In this document: positions 17,931-26,709 of the stretch, in pieces
How the letters are laid out: the number at the start of each line of letters is the position of its first letter
Position numbering within the stretch: the first letter of the stretch is position 1
NCBI GenBank assembly: GCA_947468275.1
Contig: CANIKO010000003.1
Span: forward strand, 62,001 to 126,000
Direction: 5' to 3'
Source: Bacteroidota bacterium
GTDB taxonomy: Bacteria; Bacteroidota; Bacteroidia; NS11-12g; UBA9320
DNA length: 64,000 bases
Translations under genes and position numbers: made by a program
Notes under the pieces: generated by a model
What the model saw: the letters and a program-made list of their open reading frames with translations, nothing else
Told to the model about the DNA's origin: nothing
The model's database searches: none

Positions 17931-18791
17931 TTAAATTTTAATAAATTCTTCGAACATTAAGTTGGGTTTTTTATCAAGGTTATAAACGAAATTTCTTATT
18001 AATGCGGCCCAGCCTTTGGGCGTATGGTGTTTATTAAGTAATTCATTATTAATGGGTTTTCCAATAATAAGTTCAATAGTTTGCCCTTTTTGTTTAAACA
18101 TTTCATCTGGTAGATAAAACATTTCGACATTAGCTTTAATTCCCAATTTTGTTCTAAAATTTGAAAGGTTATAAAACCATGGGCTATTTCTGCCTTTTAT
18201 ATAAACAGGAATAATCGTGGTTTGGTATTTTAAGGCTTTGGTAACAAAACTTTTTTGCCATTCAAAGTCTTGTATTTTTCCATTATAAATTCTGCTGCAC
18301 ATACCTGCTGGAAAAAGCATCGTTACCATATTTGAAGCATAGATTTCTTCAATTCTAAGAAGATTTGATTTTGGGTTAACTCCAATTTTATTCACAGGAA
18401 CAAACACTTCGCCAAAATTAGGAAGTTGGGTTAAAATATCATTGACCAAAAATCGGATATCCTTGCGTTTTTTAGCAACGTAACTAATAAGTGCTAATGC
18501 ATCTAATCCAGCTAAAGGATGATTGGACACAATAATTACGGGTCCTTTGTCTGGTATATTTTCTAAACCAGAACATGAAACATTTACACCCATTTCTTTT
18601 AAAACAACTGTGGCAAAATCAACGCCTAGTATCCCTTCTCCGTTTTTAAGGATGAGATTTATTTTATCTTGATGTATGATGCGTTTTATATAACGCATTA
18701 CAAATCCTGGCAATAATTTATAAAGTTTGGGATTTTTGTCTTTAAATATTTTATCTACGTTTATTACTTGAGGTATCTTTTCTCCACTCAT
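17931..18791 (-). CDS. PlsC-like O-acyltransferase, GlsA/OlsA-like
   Basis: Membrane-associated acyltransferase that would add the second acyl chain to the N-acylated amino acid made by the neighbour. The catalytic motif is NHPLAGLD (His and Asp, about residues 95-101), in the form typical of the hemolysin/GlsA branch, and LFPAGMCSR corresponds to the substrate-binding EGTRS block. Length 286. The frame extends to a TTG at 18800, but that codon lies inside a -7 box, so the ATG at 18791 (MSGEKIPQVI) was chosen. The stop codon is 40 bases before the GlsB-like ATG. Simple lysophosphatidate acyltransferase activity is the alternative. Confidence 0.84.
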   Translation of the reverse strand: MSGEKIPQVINVDKIFKDKNPKLYKLLPGFVMRYIKRIIHQDKINLILKNGEGILGVDFATVVLKEMGVNVSCSGLENIPDKGPVIIVSNHPLAGLDALALISYVAKKRKDIRFLVNDILTQLPNFGEVFVPVNKIGVNPKSNLLRIEEIYASNMVTMLFPAGMCSRIYNGKIQDFEWQKSFVTKALKYQTTIIPVYIKGRNSPWFYNLSNFRTKLGIKANVEMFYLPDEMFKQKGQTIELIIGKPINNELLNKHHTPKGWAALIRNFVYNLDKKPNLMFEEFIKI

Positions 18792-18797
18792 CGTTGG

Positions 18798-18805
18798 CAA
18801 ACCTA
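18798..18805 (-). promoter_or_regulatory. -7 box of the acyltransferase pair
   Basis: Minus-strand TAGGTTTG, an exact TAnnTTTG match, ends six bases from the ATG at 18791 and decides the start of the GlsA-like gene. Confidence 0.55.
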
Positions 18806-18866
18806 CTATTTTTTAATGACAGAGATAAAAATTCTGGAAGAATGTTTTCTTAAAGGGTATTTTTTT

Positions 18867-19394
18867 TTAAATAACATTAATGGCCTTGATAAATCGACGT
18901 CCATATCCCGGGTCTTTTAGTGTTGAATAGAGAACTTTCATCTCCTTTCCTGATGTGGCATGAATAAATTCGGTTTCCATTCCTTTGGGAGTTGTAACAA
19001 TTCCAATATGCCCAATTGCATTATGCCGAGTTGGACTTAAAAAAATCAGAATATCCCCTTTTTCGACTTCATCAATGGATATTGTTTTTCCGAAGTCTTT
19101 ATACTCAGATGAACTGCGGGGAACAGCTAAATTGAAATGCTTAAAAACGAAATAAACAAATCCAGAACAGTCAAATCCGTTTTTATTAGAAGCGCCATAA
19201 ACATATGGTGCGCCTAAATATTGTATTGCAAAATTTACAATGCTATCTCTATTGGTAGATGCAATAATGGAATCCATTACTAAACCGCTGACTTTAATAT
19301 TTTTATTGGATTCGGGTTTAACATTACTATGCACTAGAGTGCGCCCTATAAAAAAGAGTAATAGCACAAACCCAAGTTTTAGATATTTCAACAA
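18867..19394 (-). CDS. NlpC/P60 family cell-wall peptidase
   Basis: Secreted cysteine peptidase that cuts peptide cross-links or stems of peptidoglycan. A signal anchor (LGFVLLLFFIGRTLVHS, residues about 7-23) precedes an NlpC/P60 domain (about 50-170). It has the catalytic Cys in NGFDCSGFVYFVF, His in IGHIGIV and the third polar residue in FIHAT. The frame opens with TTG at 19394 and no in-frame ATG precedes the signal segment. It sits 29 bases downstream of nadK and is probably the last gene of the operon starting at 23041. Confidence 0.9.
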   Translation of the reverse strand: MLKYLKLGFVLLLFFIGRTLVHSNVKPESNKNIKVSGLVMDSIIASTNRDSIVNFAIQYLGAPYVYGASNKNGFDCSGFVYFVFKHFNLAVPRSSSEYKDFGKTISIDEVEKGDILIFLSPTRHNAIGHIGIVTTPKGMETEFIHATSGKEMKVLYSTLKDPGYGRRFIKAINVI

Positions 19395-19423
19395 GCTATT
19401 ATTTTATTGAAAATTTGAAAAAT

Positions 19424-20308
19424 TTAATTTCTTGCATCCATTCCCCACATCATTTTATTTCTAAGTGCATCCAAGTAATTTTTATTACTCAGGCGAATAA
19501 GATTAAATGTGAAGTTTGCTTTTCTTACAGCAATTTGAGTTCCCTTTTTTATGGAGCAACTTCGGCTATCCAAACTAATTAGGTAGCTTTTTACCCGGCC
19601 TTCTATTTCAAATGATAATACTGTGTCATCTGGAATTACAACTGGTCTTACACTTAAATTATGCGGGGCAATTGGAGTAATGGCAAAGCTTGAAGATTTA
19701 GGGATTAATATTGGACCACCACAACTTAATGAATAGGCCGAAGACCCAGTAGGAGTAGCCACTATTAGCCCATCAGCCCAATAGCTATTCATAAATTCAC
19801 CGTTCAAATAAGTATGAACGGTAATCATGCTGGTACTGTCTTTTTTATGAATTACAAAATCATTTAAAGCATATGCAAATCCACCAAAAAGTTCCTGGTC
19901 GGCTTCCAGTTTAAGTATAGTTCGTTTATCCAAACTATATGATTTTTTAACCAATTCATCTATCACCTTTTCAACATCCTCGGGATTGGAAGTGGCTAAA
20001 TAGCCCAATCTTCCTGTATTAAAGCCTAAAACCGGGATGCCAGTTTCTCTTACAATATTTAAAGAATCAAGTAATGTCCCATCTCCCCCAATACATAATA
20101 AATAATCAATTTTTGCTTGTTTTATTTCATCCGTTGAAAATACCTCATACTTGTTTTCAAATGCCAGTTTAGATTCAATAATATTTTTATGAAGGTCCTC
20201 GTGAAAATATATTCCAATTCCATTTTGACCAAGGTAGTTCATAATGTTTTGCAAACATTCAACAGCTAACTTGTTTCTTAGTGCACGGGCATATAATCCT
20301 ATATTCAT
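19424..20308 (-). CDS. nadK: NAD kinase
   Basis: Phosphorylates NAD+ to NADP+. The family signatures are all visible: GGDGTLLDSL (about residues 74-83), GRLGYLA, NDFVIHK, and the Gly-rich GLIVATPTGSSAYSLSCGGP segment. Length 294 and the ATG start (MNIGLYARAL) are normal. It lies 15 bases downstream of the outer-membrane protein gene in a minus-strand operon (amidotransferase, CBS protein, beta-barrel protein, nadK, peptidase), a gene neighbourhood familiar from other Bacteroidota. Confidence 0.97.
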   Translation of the reverse strand: MNIGLYARALRNKLAVECLQNIMNYLGQNGIGIYFHEDLHKNIIESKLAFENKYEVFSTDEIKQAKIDYLLCIGGDGTLLDSLNIVRETGIPVLGFNTGRLGYLATSNPEDVEKVIDELVKKSYSLDKRTILKLEADQELFGGFAYALNDFVIHKKDSTSMITVHTYLNGEFMNSYWADGLIVATPTGSSAYSLSCGGPILIPKSSSFAITPIAPHNLSVRPVVIPDDTVLSFEIEGRVKSYLISLDSRSCSIKKGTQIAVRKANFTFNLIRLSNKNYLDALRNKMMWGMDARN

Positions 20309-20323
20309 TATCTGTTTTTTTAT

Positions 20324-21766
20324 TTAGAACGCCTTGTCAAAATGTAAATTAAAGTTTTTATTACCTAATATGTTTAATGAATACTCAAGCCTGAATATTT
20401 TATCATTCATAAATAAAAAGTCGATTCCAGAACCATATCCGACCAAATCTGTTTGAATTAATTTGTTGTTATAAACGGATTTTGCCCACTGATTATTAAA
20501 TACCTTTCCCCAATCAGAATACAAATTAATATAAACACCTGTAGGCAATTTTACAGGTCGCTTATTTACTTTAATTGGTGTTTTAAGCATATGACGGTGC
20601 AATAATGCATATTTTAAATTTACCTTTCCAAGCATAAATCCATGGCCATCAATGACGTATTGTTCATAACCTCTAACATAATCTTTGTACCCAAATGCTT
20701 TAAAATTATTGTAAGGTATAAAAGGTTTAGGTTCATTACTTAATCGGGTTTTGAAAAAGCCAGACAAATATAGCTTTTTATGAATTTCCTTATATAAGCC
20801 GAGTTCAAGCGTTTCTTTAATAATTTCCAGTGAGGCAGTGTCTCCTTTTATATGTCCTAAAGTTACTTCATTTCTAATATAGAAACCGTTTAATGGATAA
20901 TACTTATTATCGCGTTTTTCATAATTAAGAATATGCTTTATGTAGGTTTCAGTTTGTTTGTTCCCCGATAATAGAAAGTTTGGATTTAAAGCTATGGATC
21001 TAACTGTATCCCGAATCTTTATTTTGTCAAATTCAAGTTCCCAACGTTCCGATAAAAAATTATTGTGCCGGGTGGTGAAGGCTATTTTGTTTTCAAAACG
21101 TTGAATTAGGGTATTTAAATAGTTCTTATAAAATTGCAGAGAATCATTTTTGGTTAAATACCAAATCTCCTTATTTTGTTTAAAACTTGAATTGAGGTCA
21201 AAACCATATTTTCCGGTTTTATCAAGAAAAGGAACGGTATATTGAATTCCATAATTACGGGTATATCCATTTATAAATGACAGTTTTAAGGTTTCATTTT
21301 TGCCTCTAAAATTATAGGTAAATAAATATAAACCATAATTGGTACGGTCTAATTTATACCCCAAATCAGCCCATTGCTTATAATTTCTATCCGCCAGTTC
21401 AAAAAAAGGAATAGGCCATATATACCATTTTTCTAAAACCTTTACCGTGACTTTTACATGCTTTGGTCGAGTTTCTTCCCATTGTACTCCGGCAGTTATA
21501 AATAAATTAGTATTAAACAATAGATTTTTACTGTTAACCGCCATTTTATCTAAATCAGCTGATTCATAAATCGAATCCTTTTTGAACAAAAGTTCACGTT
21601 CGATTACAAATTGTTTAGTTCTAATATTTCCTTCAATTGCTATGCTATCAATAATTATATAATGATTTTTCTGCGCAAATGATTTTGAAGAGAGTAAAAA
21701 GAAAAGACAAAAGACAACCTTAAATTTAGTTTTGAAAGCGAAATATTTAATTGGGAATTTAGACAC
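20324..21766 (-). CDS. Outer-membrane POTRA/beta-barrel protein (BamA/TamA-like)
   Basis: 480 residues. A signal peptide (ends about SFAQ, residue 32) is followed by a POTRA-like domain (about 36-110, SIAIEGNIRTKQFVIERELLF) and a predicted 16-stranded barrel rich in alternating aromatic residues. The protein is shorter than BamA (about 800 residues), so it is an Omp85-family accessory protein, perhaps for transport of lipids or a partner protein, not the main assembly factor. GTG is the start codon. Eight bases separate it from the CBS gene upstream. Confidence 0.82.
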   Translation of the reverse strand: MSKFPIKYFAFKTKFKVVFCLFFLLSSKSFAQKNHYIIIDSIAIEGNIRTKQFVIERELLFKKDSIYESADLDKMAVNSKNLLFNTNLFITAGVQWEETRPKHVKVTVKVLEKWYIWPIPFFELADRNYKQWADLGYKLDRTNYGLYLFTYNFRGKNETLKLSFINGYTRNYGIQYTVPFLDKTGKYGFDLNSSFKQNKEIWYLTKNDSLQFYKNYLNTLIQRFENKIAFTTRHNNFLSERWELEFDKIKIRDTVRSIALNPNFLLSGNKQTETYIKHILNYEKRDNKYYPLNGFYIRNEVTLGHIKGDTASLEIIKETLELGLYKEIHKKLYLSGFFKTRLSNEPKPFIPYNNFKAFGYKDYVRGYEQYVIDGHGFMLGKVNLKYALLHRHMLKTPIKVNKRPVKLPTGVYINLYSDWGKVFNNQWAKSVYNNKLIQTDLVGYGSGIDFLFMNDKIFRLEYSLNILGNKNFNLHFDKAF

Positions 21767-21774
21767 TGATGTTT

Positions 21775-22434
21775 TTAAAATTCCAAATATTTTAATAATG
21801 ACTTATATCGGCTTTCAGAGTCAGATACATCATGGTTATTATAAAATGAAGCCGTTATCTCATAACCAAATCGCTGCAATGCTAAAATGATTCGGTCTGT
21901 AAAAACGGTGTTTAATTTGATATTTATCATTATCCTTGAACTATCGGGTATATTAAAAATACTAACTCCTAAAATTTTAGCATCTTCATTCTCAATTATA
22001 CGATTTAATTCATTTAGTGAATAGTTGCGAGCAATCATCTCTATGCAAATAACGCTTCCTTCGGCCGTTAAAGTATAGCTTCGGGCAATAAAATTTAATA
22101 ATGAAGTTTTTGAAACTATTCCTTTAAATTTATTTTCGGTATCAACAACTGCTAAGCAATCGGCCTTAAATTCAGAAAATCGTTTAAGTGCTTCTGAATA
22201 ATAGTGTTGTTCATTAATAATCCATCCTGGGTTATTTTTCAGTAGTCCCTTAATTTTTGTTTTGGGTTTTAACTCAATCAGAGAAGAACTTTCAATGAAT
22301 CCTATTATTTCCTCATTTTCTATTACTGGCAAGGTCGAAATTTGAGACGATAGCATGGTTTCCATAGCAAAATCAACGGAGTCAGATGATTTAAGCGGGA
22401 ATAAAGAATTCTCAATTATATTTTCTACTATCAA
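21775..22434 (-). CDS. CBS-domain protein with a C-terminal ACT-like region
   Basis: 219 residues, cytosolic. Two CBS motifs are visible (about 1-60, ISTLPVIENEEIIGFI, and about 75-130, DCLAVVDTENKFKGIVS); pairs of these bind adenosyl nucleotides and act as energy sensors. Residues about 140-205 (ISIFN, SRIMINIKLN, ILALQRFGYEI) look like an ACT-type regulatory fold. The frame starts at TTG 22434. It is embedded between the amidotransferase and the outer-membrane protein gene with gaps of 7-8 bases, so it is co-transcribed with them. Target of regulation unknown. Confidence 0.82.
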   Translation of the reverse strand: MIVENIIENSLFPLKSSDSVDFAMETMLSSQISTLPVIENEEIIGFIESSSLIELKPKTKIKGLLKNNPGWIINEQHYYSEALKRFSEFKADCLAVVDTENKFKGIVSKTSLLNFIARSYTLTAEGSVICIEMIARNYSLNELNRIIENEDAKILGVSIFNIPDSSRIMINIKLNTVFTDRIILALQRFGYEITASFYNNHDVSDSESRYKSLLKYLEF

Positions 22435-22441
22435 AGTTCTT

Positions 22442-23041
22442 CTAATTATGCAAAATAAAGGCTTTTAACCAATTATTTAAAATTTCGATGCCACACTGGG
22501 TCAAAATAGCTTCGGGATGAAACTGTATGCCCCATATTGGCAGATGTTTGTGGGCAATGGCCATATTTAAGCCATCGTCTTGGCTGGTGGCAGTGGATAT
22601 TAAAAGACCGCCTTGATCTGTGCCTTCAAGATTTATTTTAAAATCCAATACCAACGAATGGTAGCGGCAAACGTTAAATTTATCAGGCAAATCATTCCAC
22701 ATGGGGTGATGAATAGTGGTTATTGTCGAAACTTTGCCATGCATCGGATATGGAGCTTTAATAAGTTCTATACCAAAATAAGTTCCAATTGCTTGATGGC
22801 CTAGGCATATACCTAATATTGGAACCCGATTATGCCAACGGTCAATCAATGCCATCATTAGTCCTGAATTTTGAGGAATGCCAGGTCCTGGCGAAAGAAC
22901 AATTCCCGAGAAACCAAGTTCTTCAATTTCATCTAAAGTTTTTTCATCGTTTCGGATAACCAATAATTCTTGACCCAATTGCTTAAAATAATCGCAAAGG
23001 TTATAAGTAAAAGAATCGTAATTGTCAAAAATGAGGAGCAA
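22442..23041 (-). CDS. Glutamine amidotransferase, anthranilate/aminodeoxychorismate synthase component II
   Basis: TrpG/PabA-type class I amidotransferase that releases ammonia from glutamine for anthranilate or 4-amino-4-deoxychorismate synthesis. N-terminus IFDNYDSFTYNL, nucleophile region GICLGHQAIG (Cys about residue 79) and the His-Glu pair in IQFHPEA are intact, and LSPGPGIPQ is typical. Start is TTG at 23041. No trpE or pabB is beside it, so tryptophan or folate synthesis cannot be decided; isolated copies are usually PabA-like or dual use. Confidence 0.9.
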   Translation of the reverse strand: MLLIFDNYDSFTYNLCDYFKQLGQELLVIRNDEKTLDEIEELGFSGIVLSPGPGIPQNSGLMMALIDRWHNRVPILGICLGHQAIGTYFGIELIKAPYPMHGKVSTITTIHHPMWNDLPDKFNVCRYHSLVLDFKINLEGTDQGGLLISTATSQDDGLNMAIAHKHLPIWGIQFHPEAILTQCGIEILNNWLKAFILHN

Positions 23042-23061
23042 TGGGTTTTTAATTTAAGTGG

Positions 23062-23069
23062 CAAAGGTA
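23062..23069 (-). promoter_or_regulatory. -7 box of the amidotransferase-nadK operon
   Basis: Minus-strand TACCTTTG is an exact TAnnTTTG match, 20 bases from the TTG start at 23041; it would drive the five-gene minus-strand run. Confidence 0.5.
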
Positions 23070-23161
23070 AATTAATACTATAGAGTCACAATGCAGTGTG
23101 TTTCCATATTTTGTTTTTTTATACAAAACATAGTATCGTTCTTTGCAATTGAATTAATACT

Positions 23162-23887
23162 ATGAGTGAGGACGAAAAAAAAGCACATAATGAAAAGATT
23201 AAGAAAGCTTTTGAATTGCAACAATGGCCAGTAATAAAAAGTACTGATAGTTGGAATATCTTTAAAGTGATGAGTGAATTTGTGGAGGGGTATGATATTT
23301 TAGCTCGGATTGGTCCATGTGTTTCAATATTTGGTTCGGCTCGAACTACAGCTGATAATAAATATTATCAACTGGCTGAAGATATTGCTAAAAAATTGAG
23401 TGAAGCTGGTTATGGTGTTATAACTGGAGGCGGCCCTGGTATTATGGAAGCTGCCAATAAAGGCGCAAAAGAAGCCGGGGGGAAATCGGTTGGTCTAAAT
23501 ATAAATCTGCCTTTTGAACAGTTCCCCAATGATTATATTGACTATGATAAGCTGATTCATTTTAAATTTTTCTTTGTTCGTAAAGTTATGTTTATGAAAT
23601 ATGCACAAGGGTTTATTGTACTGCCGGGCGGCTATGGTACTTTAGATGAATTGTTCGAGGCCTTAACCTTGGTTCAAACCATGAAGGTGGGGAAATTTCC
23701 CATAATATTGGTAGGTAAAGACTATTGGAGCGGGTTGGTAGATTGGCTAAAAAAAGTAGTTTTAGAGCAAGAGAATAATATCCATGCCGAGGATCTTTTA
23801 ATTTTTAAAGTTGTCGATACCGCAAGGGAAGCCACAGACGAGATATTTGATTTCTACAGTAAGTATGCTATGAGTCCTAATTTTTAA
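23162..23887 (+). CDS. LOG-family protein (nucleotide 5'-monophosphate phosphoribohydrolase-like)
   Basis: Rossmann-like protein of the TIGR00730/LOG family. The signature GGGPGIMEAANKGAKEAGG (about residues 91-109) and PGGYGTLDELFE (about 158-169) carry the conserved Arg-less PGGxGT and E residues of the ribohydrolase site. LOG enzymes hydrolyse cytokinin ribotides in plants; the bacterial function is thought to be nucleotide turnover. It is two bases upstream of mnmE, so the pair may be one transcript. Activity on a particular nucleotide is inference. Confidence 0.9.
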   Translation: MSEDEKKAHNEKIKKAFELQQWPVIKSTDSWNIFKVMSEFVEGYDILARIGPCVSIFGSARTTADNKYYQLAEDIAKKLSEAGYGVITGGGPGIMEAANKGAKEAGGKSVGLNINLPFEQFPNDYIDYDKLIHFKFFFVRKVMFMKYAQGFIVLPGGYGTLDELFEALTLVQTMKVGKFPIILVGKDYWSGLVDWLKKVVLEQENNIHAEDLLIFKVVDTAREATDEIFDFYSKYAMSPNF

Positions 23888-23889
23888 AA

Positions 23890-25281
23890 ATGCAAGAAAC
23901 TATTGTAGCATTGGCCACTCCGGTGGGAATTGGCGCTATAGGTGTTATAAGGCTTTCGGGATTTGATGCCATTGATATCGCCCAATCTGTCTTTTCTAAA
24001 AAAATAACAAATAAACTTAGCCATACACTCCATTTTGGAAGAATAACTTCACCCCCTGGACCTCTCTCCCAAGGGGCAACGGGTGAAACTAGACTCAGAG
24101 TCTTAGATGAGGTTGTGCTTTCACTTTTTAAAGGTCCAAATTCTTATACAGGGGAAGATGTAGTTGAAATTTCGTGTCATGGTTCGCACTTTATTCAACA
24201 AAAAATAATTGAATTATTAATTCGTCAAGGAGCTCGAACTGCCAAGGCAGGGGAGTTCACCCTCAGGGCTTTTATGAATGGTAAATTAGATTTGACGCAA
24301 GCTGAGGCTGTGGCTGATTTAATTTCGTCAGATAGTGAACTATCCCACCGCATGGCCATTGATCAAATGCGAGGAGGTTTTTCAAGCAAAATAAAAGAGT
24401 TGCGCCAACAATTGATTGACTTTGCTTCACTTATTGAACTTGAATTGGATTTTGGCGAAGAGGATGTTGAATTTGCCGACCGCAGTCATCTATTTAACTT
24501 AGTACGGGAAATAAGTACTTATATAAATACGTTGAAAGATAGTTTTGCTTTGGGTAATGTGTTGAAAAACGGAATTGCCACCGTAATTGCCGGGAAACCC
24601 AATGCTGGAAAAAGTACTGTATTAAATGCTTTGCTCAATGAAGAACGAGCGATAGTAAGCAGTATTGCAGGTACAACCCGTGATACCATTGAAGAAGCTA
24701 TTTCAATAAACGGTGTTTTGTATCGGTTTATTGATACCGCAGGAATTCGCCAATCGGGAGATGAAATAGAAGGGATGGGTATTGAAAAAACCTTTGAAAA
24801 ACTGAACAAAGCTGATTTAGTAATCTATATTTTTGATGCCCAAACTACTACTGTAAAAGAATTGAAATTGGAAATTGAAAATTTGAAAGTAACAGGCAAA
24901 CCTGTAATACCTGTGGCTAACAAAACCGATTTGTGTGATGATAAATCTTTAAAAGAAACCTTTAAAAATTTTCCTAACATCATTTATATATCCGGCAAGC
25001 AAGGCGAAATTTTAGAGCTTTTAAACCTTTTGCAATCCAAGGCAGCCGAACTTAACCAATCCTCTCAAACCCTTGTAAATAATAGTCGTCATTATGAAGC
25101 GCTTCACAAATCAGGCATTGCTCTAAATGATGTACTGGAAGGATTAACCACCCAACGCACCAGTGATTTAATAGCTTTGGATATCCGCAAAGCACTTTTT
25201 CATTTAGGAGAAATAACTGGTGAGATTACAAGCGATGATTTGTTGGCTAATATCTTTAGCAGGTTCTGTATCGGAAAATAA
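23890..25281 (+). CDS. mnmE: tRNA uridine-5-carboxymethylaminomethyl modification GTPase, with an in-frame insertion
   Basis: With MnmG it modifies the wobble uridine (U34) of several tRNAs. Residues about 1-120 are the folate-binding domain, the helical domain follows, and the G domain has GKPNAGKST (Walker A), the GTTRDT switch, DTAG and NKTD motifs. FSRFCIGK at the C-terminus contains the essential cysteine. At about residues 54-70 there is a stretch that the family normally lacks (SPPGPLSQGATGETRLR), encoded by a palindromic element at 24048-24087. The insertion is in frame, so the enzyme is probably still functional. Confidence 0.95.
   Translation: MQETIVALATPVGIGAIGVIRLSGFDAIDIAQSVFSKKITNKLSHTLHFGRITSPPGPLSQGATGETRLRVLDEVVLSLFKGPNSYTGEDVVEISCHGSHFIQQKIIELLIRQGARTAKAGEFTLRAFMNGKLDLTQAEAVADLISSDSELSHRMAIDQMRGGFSSKIKELRQQLIDFASLIELELDFGEEDVEFADRSHLFNLVREISTYINTLKDSFALGNVLKNGIATVIAGKPNAGKSTVLNALLNEERAIVSSIAGTTRDTIEEAISINGVLYRFIDTAGIRQSGDEIEGMGIEKTFEKLNKADLVIYIFDAQTTTVKELKLEIENLKVTGKPVIPVANKTDLCDDKSLKETFKNFPNIIYISGKQGEILELLNLLQSKAAELNQSSQTLVNNSRHYEALHKSGIALNDVLEGLTTQRTSDLIALDIRKALFHLGEITGEITSDDLLANIFSRFCIGK
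24048..24087. repeat. Palindromic element inserted in frame in mnmE
   Basis: The arms TTCACCC (24048-24054) and GGGTGAA (24081-24087) enclose about 26 bases containing a CCC...GGG inner stem. The element encodes a Pro/Gly-rich peptide. A second small palindrome, AGACTC-A-GAGTCT, follows at 24091-24103. Nothing of this kind is expected in the mnmE coding sequence. Confidence 0.6.
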
Positions 25282-25320
25282 ATACCACAAATCAAACAAA
25301 TACTGCAAAAATCGGAGCCT

Positions 25321-25367
25321 TTGACCACCTTTCGCCGGCCTCACAAAGACTGGCGATAGGTGGTCAA
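25321..25367. repeat. Strong inverted repeat in the gap downstream of mnmE
   Basis: TTGACCACCT (25321-25330) pairs with AGGTGGTCAA (25358-25367), and the stem continues inward with TTCGCC/GGCGAT apart from one mismatch. There is no T-run on either side, so it does not look like a simple terminator. It has the size and form of a REP- or MITE-like element and lies at the left edge of the 25.5-29 kb cluster. Confidence 0.65.
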
Positions 25368-25545
25368 GTGAACCAGCGTTTGCACTAAATTAGCAAAGTG
25401 TTAGAATTGTTGAAAATGATTTAATATTGCTGATATTATAAATACGTGCCTTTTTGGTTTCTCTTAATCCTATAATTTAATAAAAACAGAATTTAAGTTA
25501 GTGAAAATGTGCCAAAACCATTTTTAATATTTTTTAGTTTATACT

Positions 25546-26709
25546 ATGTTTTCAAATGAAACTGTCAATTTACCATTACTAAAGCAACGTGCGTATAATT
25601 TGAGATGGGCGACAGTAAATAAAGGTGTTATTCCTTTGACAGCTGCTGATCCGGATTTTCCTTTTGCTCCAGAAATTGCGGAGGCGATTTGTTCTTATTC
25701 AAAAGACAGGTATTTTTCATATGCTCATCCGGAAGGACTTCCTGAATTTAAAGAAAGTATTGCCAATTATTTTCATCGAAAACGCAATGTTCCTGTTTCT
25801 CCAGCCTTTACCTTTCCAATTGATAGTGCGGCATTTGGAATTTATTTGACCTGTAAGGCTTTTTTGAAAAAGGGAGATGAAGCAATTATATTTGATCCTG
25901 TTGATTTTCTTTTTAGATATTCAATTGAGAAGGTGGAGGCAACTGCAATTCCATTCTCAACTCCTCCGGGAAGTATACATGTCGATTTTCAGAATTTAGA
26001 AAAACTGATTAACAACAATACAAAGATGATTTGTTTGTGCAATCCTTTAAATCCAACGGGGAAAGTATTTACCAAACAAGAATTATTGCAATTAGGGACT
26101 ATTGCTTGTAAATATAATTTAATAGTGTTGTCTGATGAAATCTGGAGTGATATTGTTTTTGAACCCAATGTTTTTACAAGTATAGCTTCTTTAAATCAGG
26201 ATATTAGAAATAATACCATCACAATCACTGGATTTAGTAAGTCTTATGGATTAGCAGGATTAAGAATTGGAGCAGTTATTGCCCACAATGAATCTCATTT
26301 TCTGAAATTAATGGACGCCTCACTTCATAATTCTACAATACATGGGGCTAATATTTTATCTCAAATTGCAGCAACAGCTGCTTTGACGCAATGCGAGTAT
26401 TGGTTAGATAATTTTTTGGTTCATTTAACTAGAATGCGAGATATTACGGTAAGGGAATTAAATTCAATTCCAAATTTCGAATGTATTGCACCTGAAGGTT
26501 GTTATGTTGCATTTACAAATATTAAGGCCACTCAAAAGACAAGTCAAGAAATTCAAGATATTCTTTTAAAGGAAGCAAAAGTATTAGTTGTTCCGGGATT
26601 AAAGCAGTGGTTTGGTGATGGTGCTGAAGGTTATATTAGAATGAGTTTTGCCACATCTGAAGAAATATTGGCGGATGCATTATCAAGAATTAAAAAGGTA
26701 ATGCTATGA
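25546..26709 (+). CDS. PLP-dependent class I/II aminotransferase
   Basis: Fold-type I PLP enzyme of 387 residues. The schiff-base lysine is Lys232 in TGFSKSYGLAGLRIG; NPLNPTGKVF is the aminotransferase Asn-Pro-x-Asn-Pro-Thr-Gly motif; SDEIWSDIVF supplies the Asp/Tyr-type contacts to the PLP ring, and RMSF near the C-terminus has the carboxylate-binding Arg. Similarity to aspartate/aromatic aminotransferases is general, so the substrate is not readable. It overlaps the following FAD/DsbA gene by four bases (ATGA), so the two are translationally coupled. No palindromic or promoter box match was found immediately upstream. Confidence 0.88.
   Translation: MFSNETVNLPLLKQRAYNLRWATVNKGVIPLTAADPDFPFAPEIAEAICSYSKDRYFSYAHPEGLPEFKESIANYFHRKRNVPVSPAFTFPIDSAAFGIYLTCKAFLKKGDEAIIFDPVDFLFRYSIEKVEATAIPFSTPPGSIHVDFQNLEKLINNNTKMICLCNPLNPTGKVFTKQELLQLGTIACKYNLIVLSDEIWSDIVFEPNVFTSIASLNQDIRNNTITITGFSKSYGLAGLRIGAVIAHNESHFLKLMDASLHNSTIHGANILSQIAATAALTQCEYWLDNFLVHLTRMRDITVRELNSIPNFECIAPEGCYVAFTNIKATQKTSQEIQDILLKEAKVLVVPGLKQWFGDGAEGYIRMSFATSEEILADALSRIKKVML

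Noticed and set aside
18792-18800. TTG start of the GlsA-like gene
   Set aside because: The codon lies within the -7 box; the ATG at 18791 fits better.
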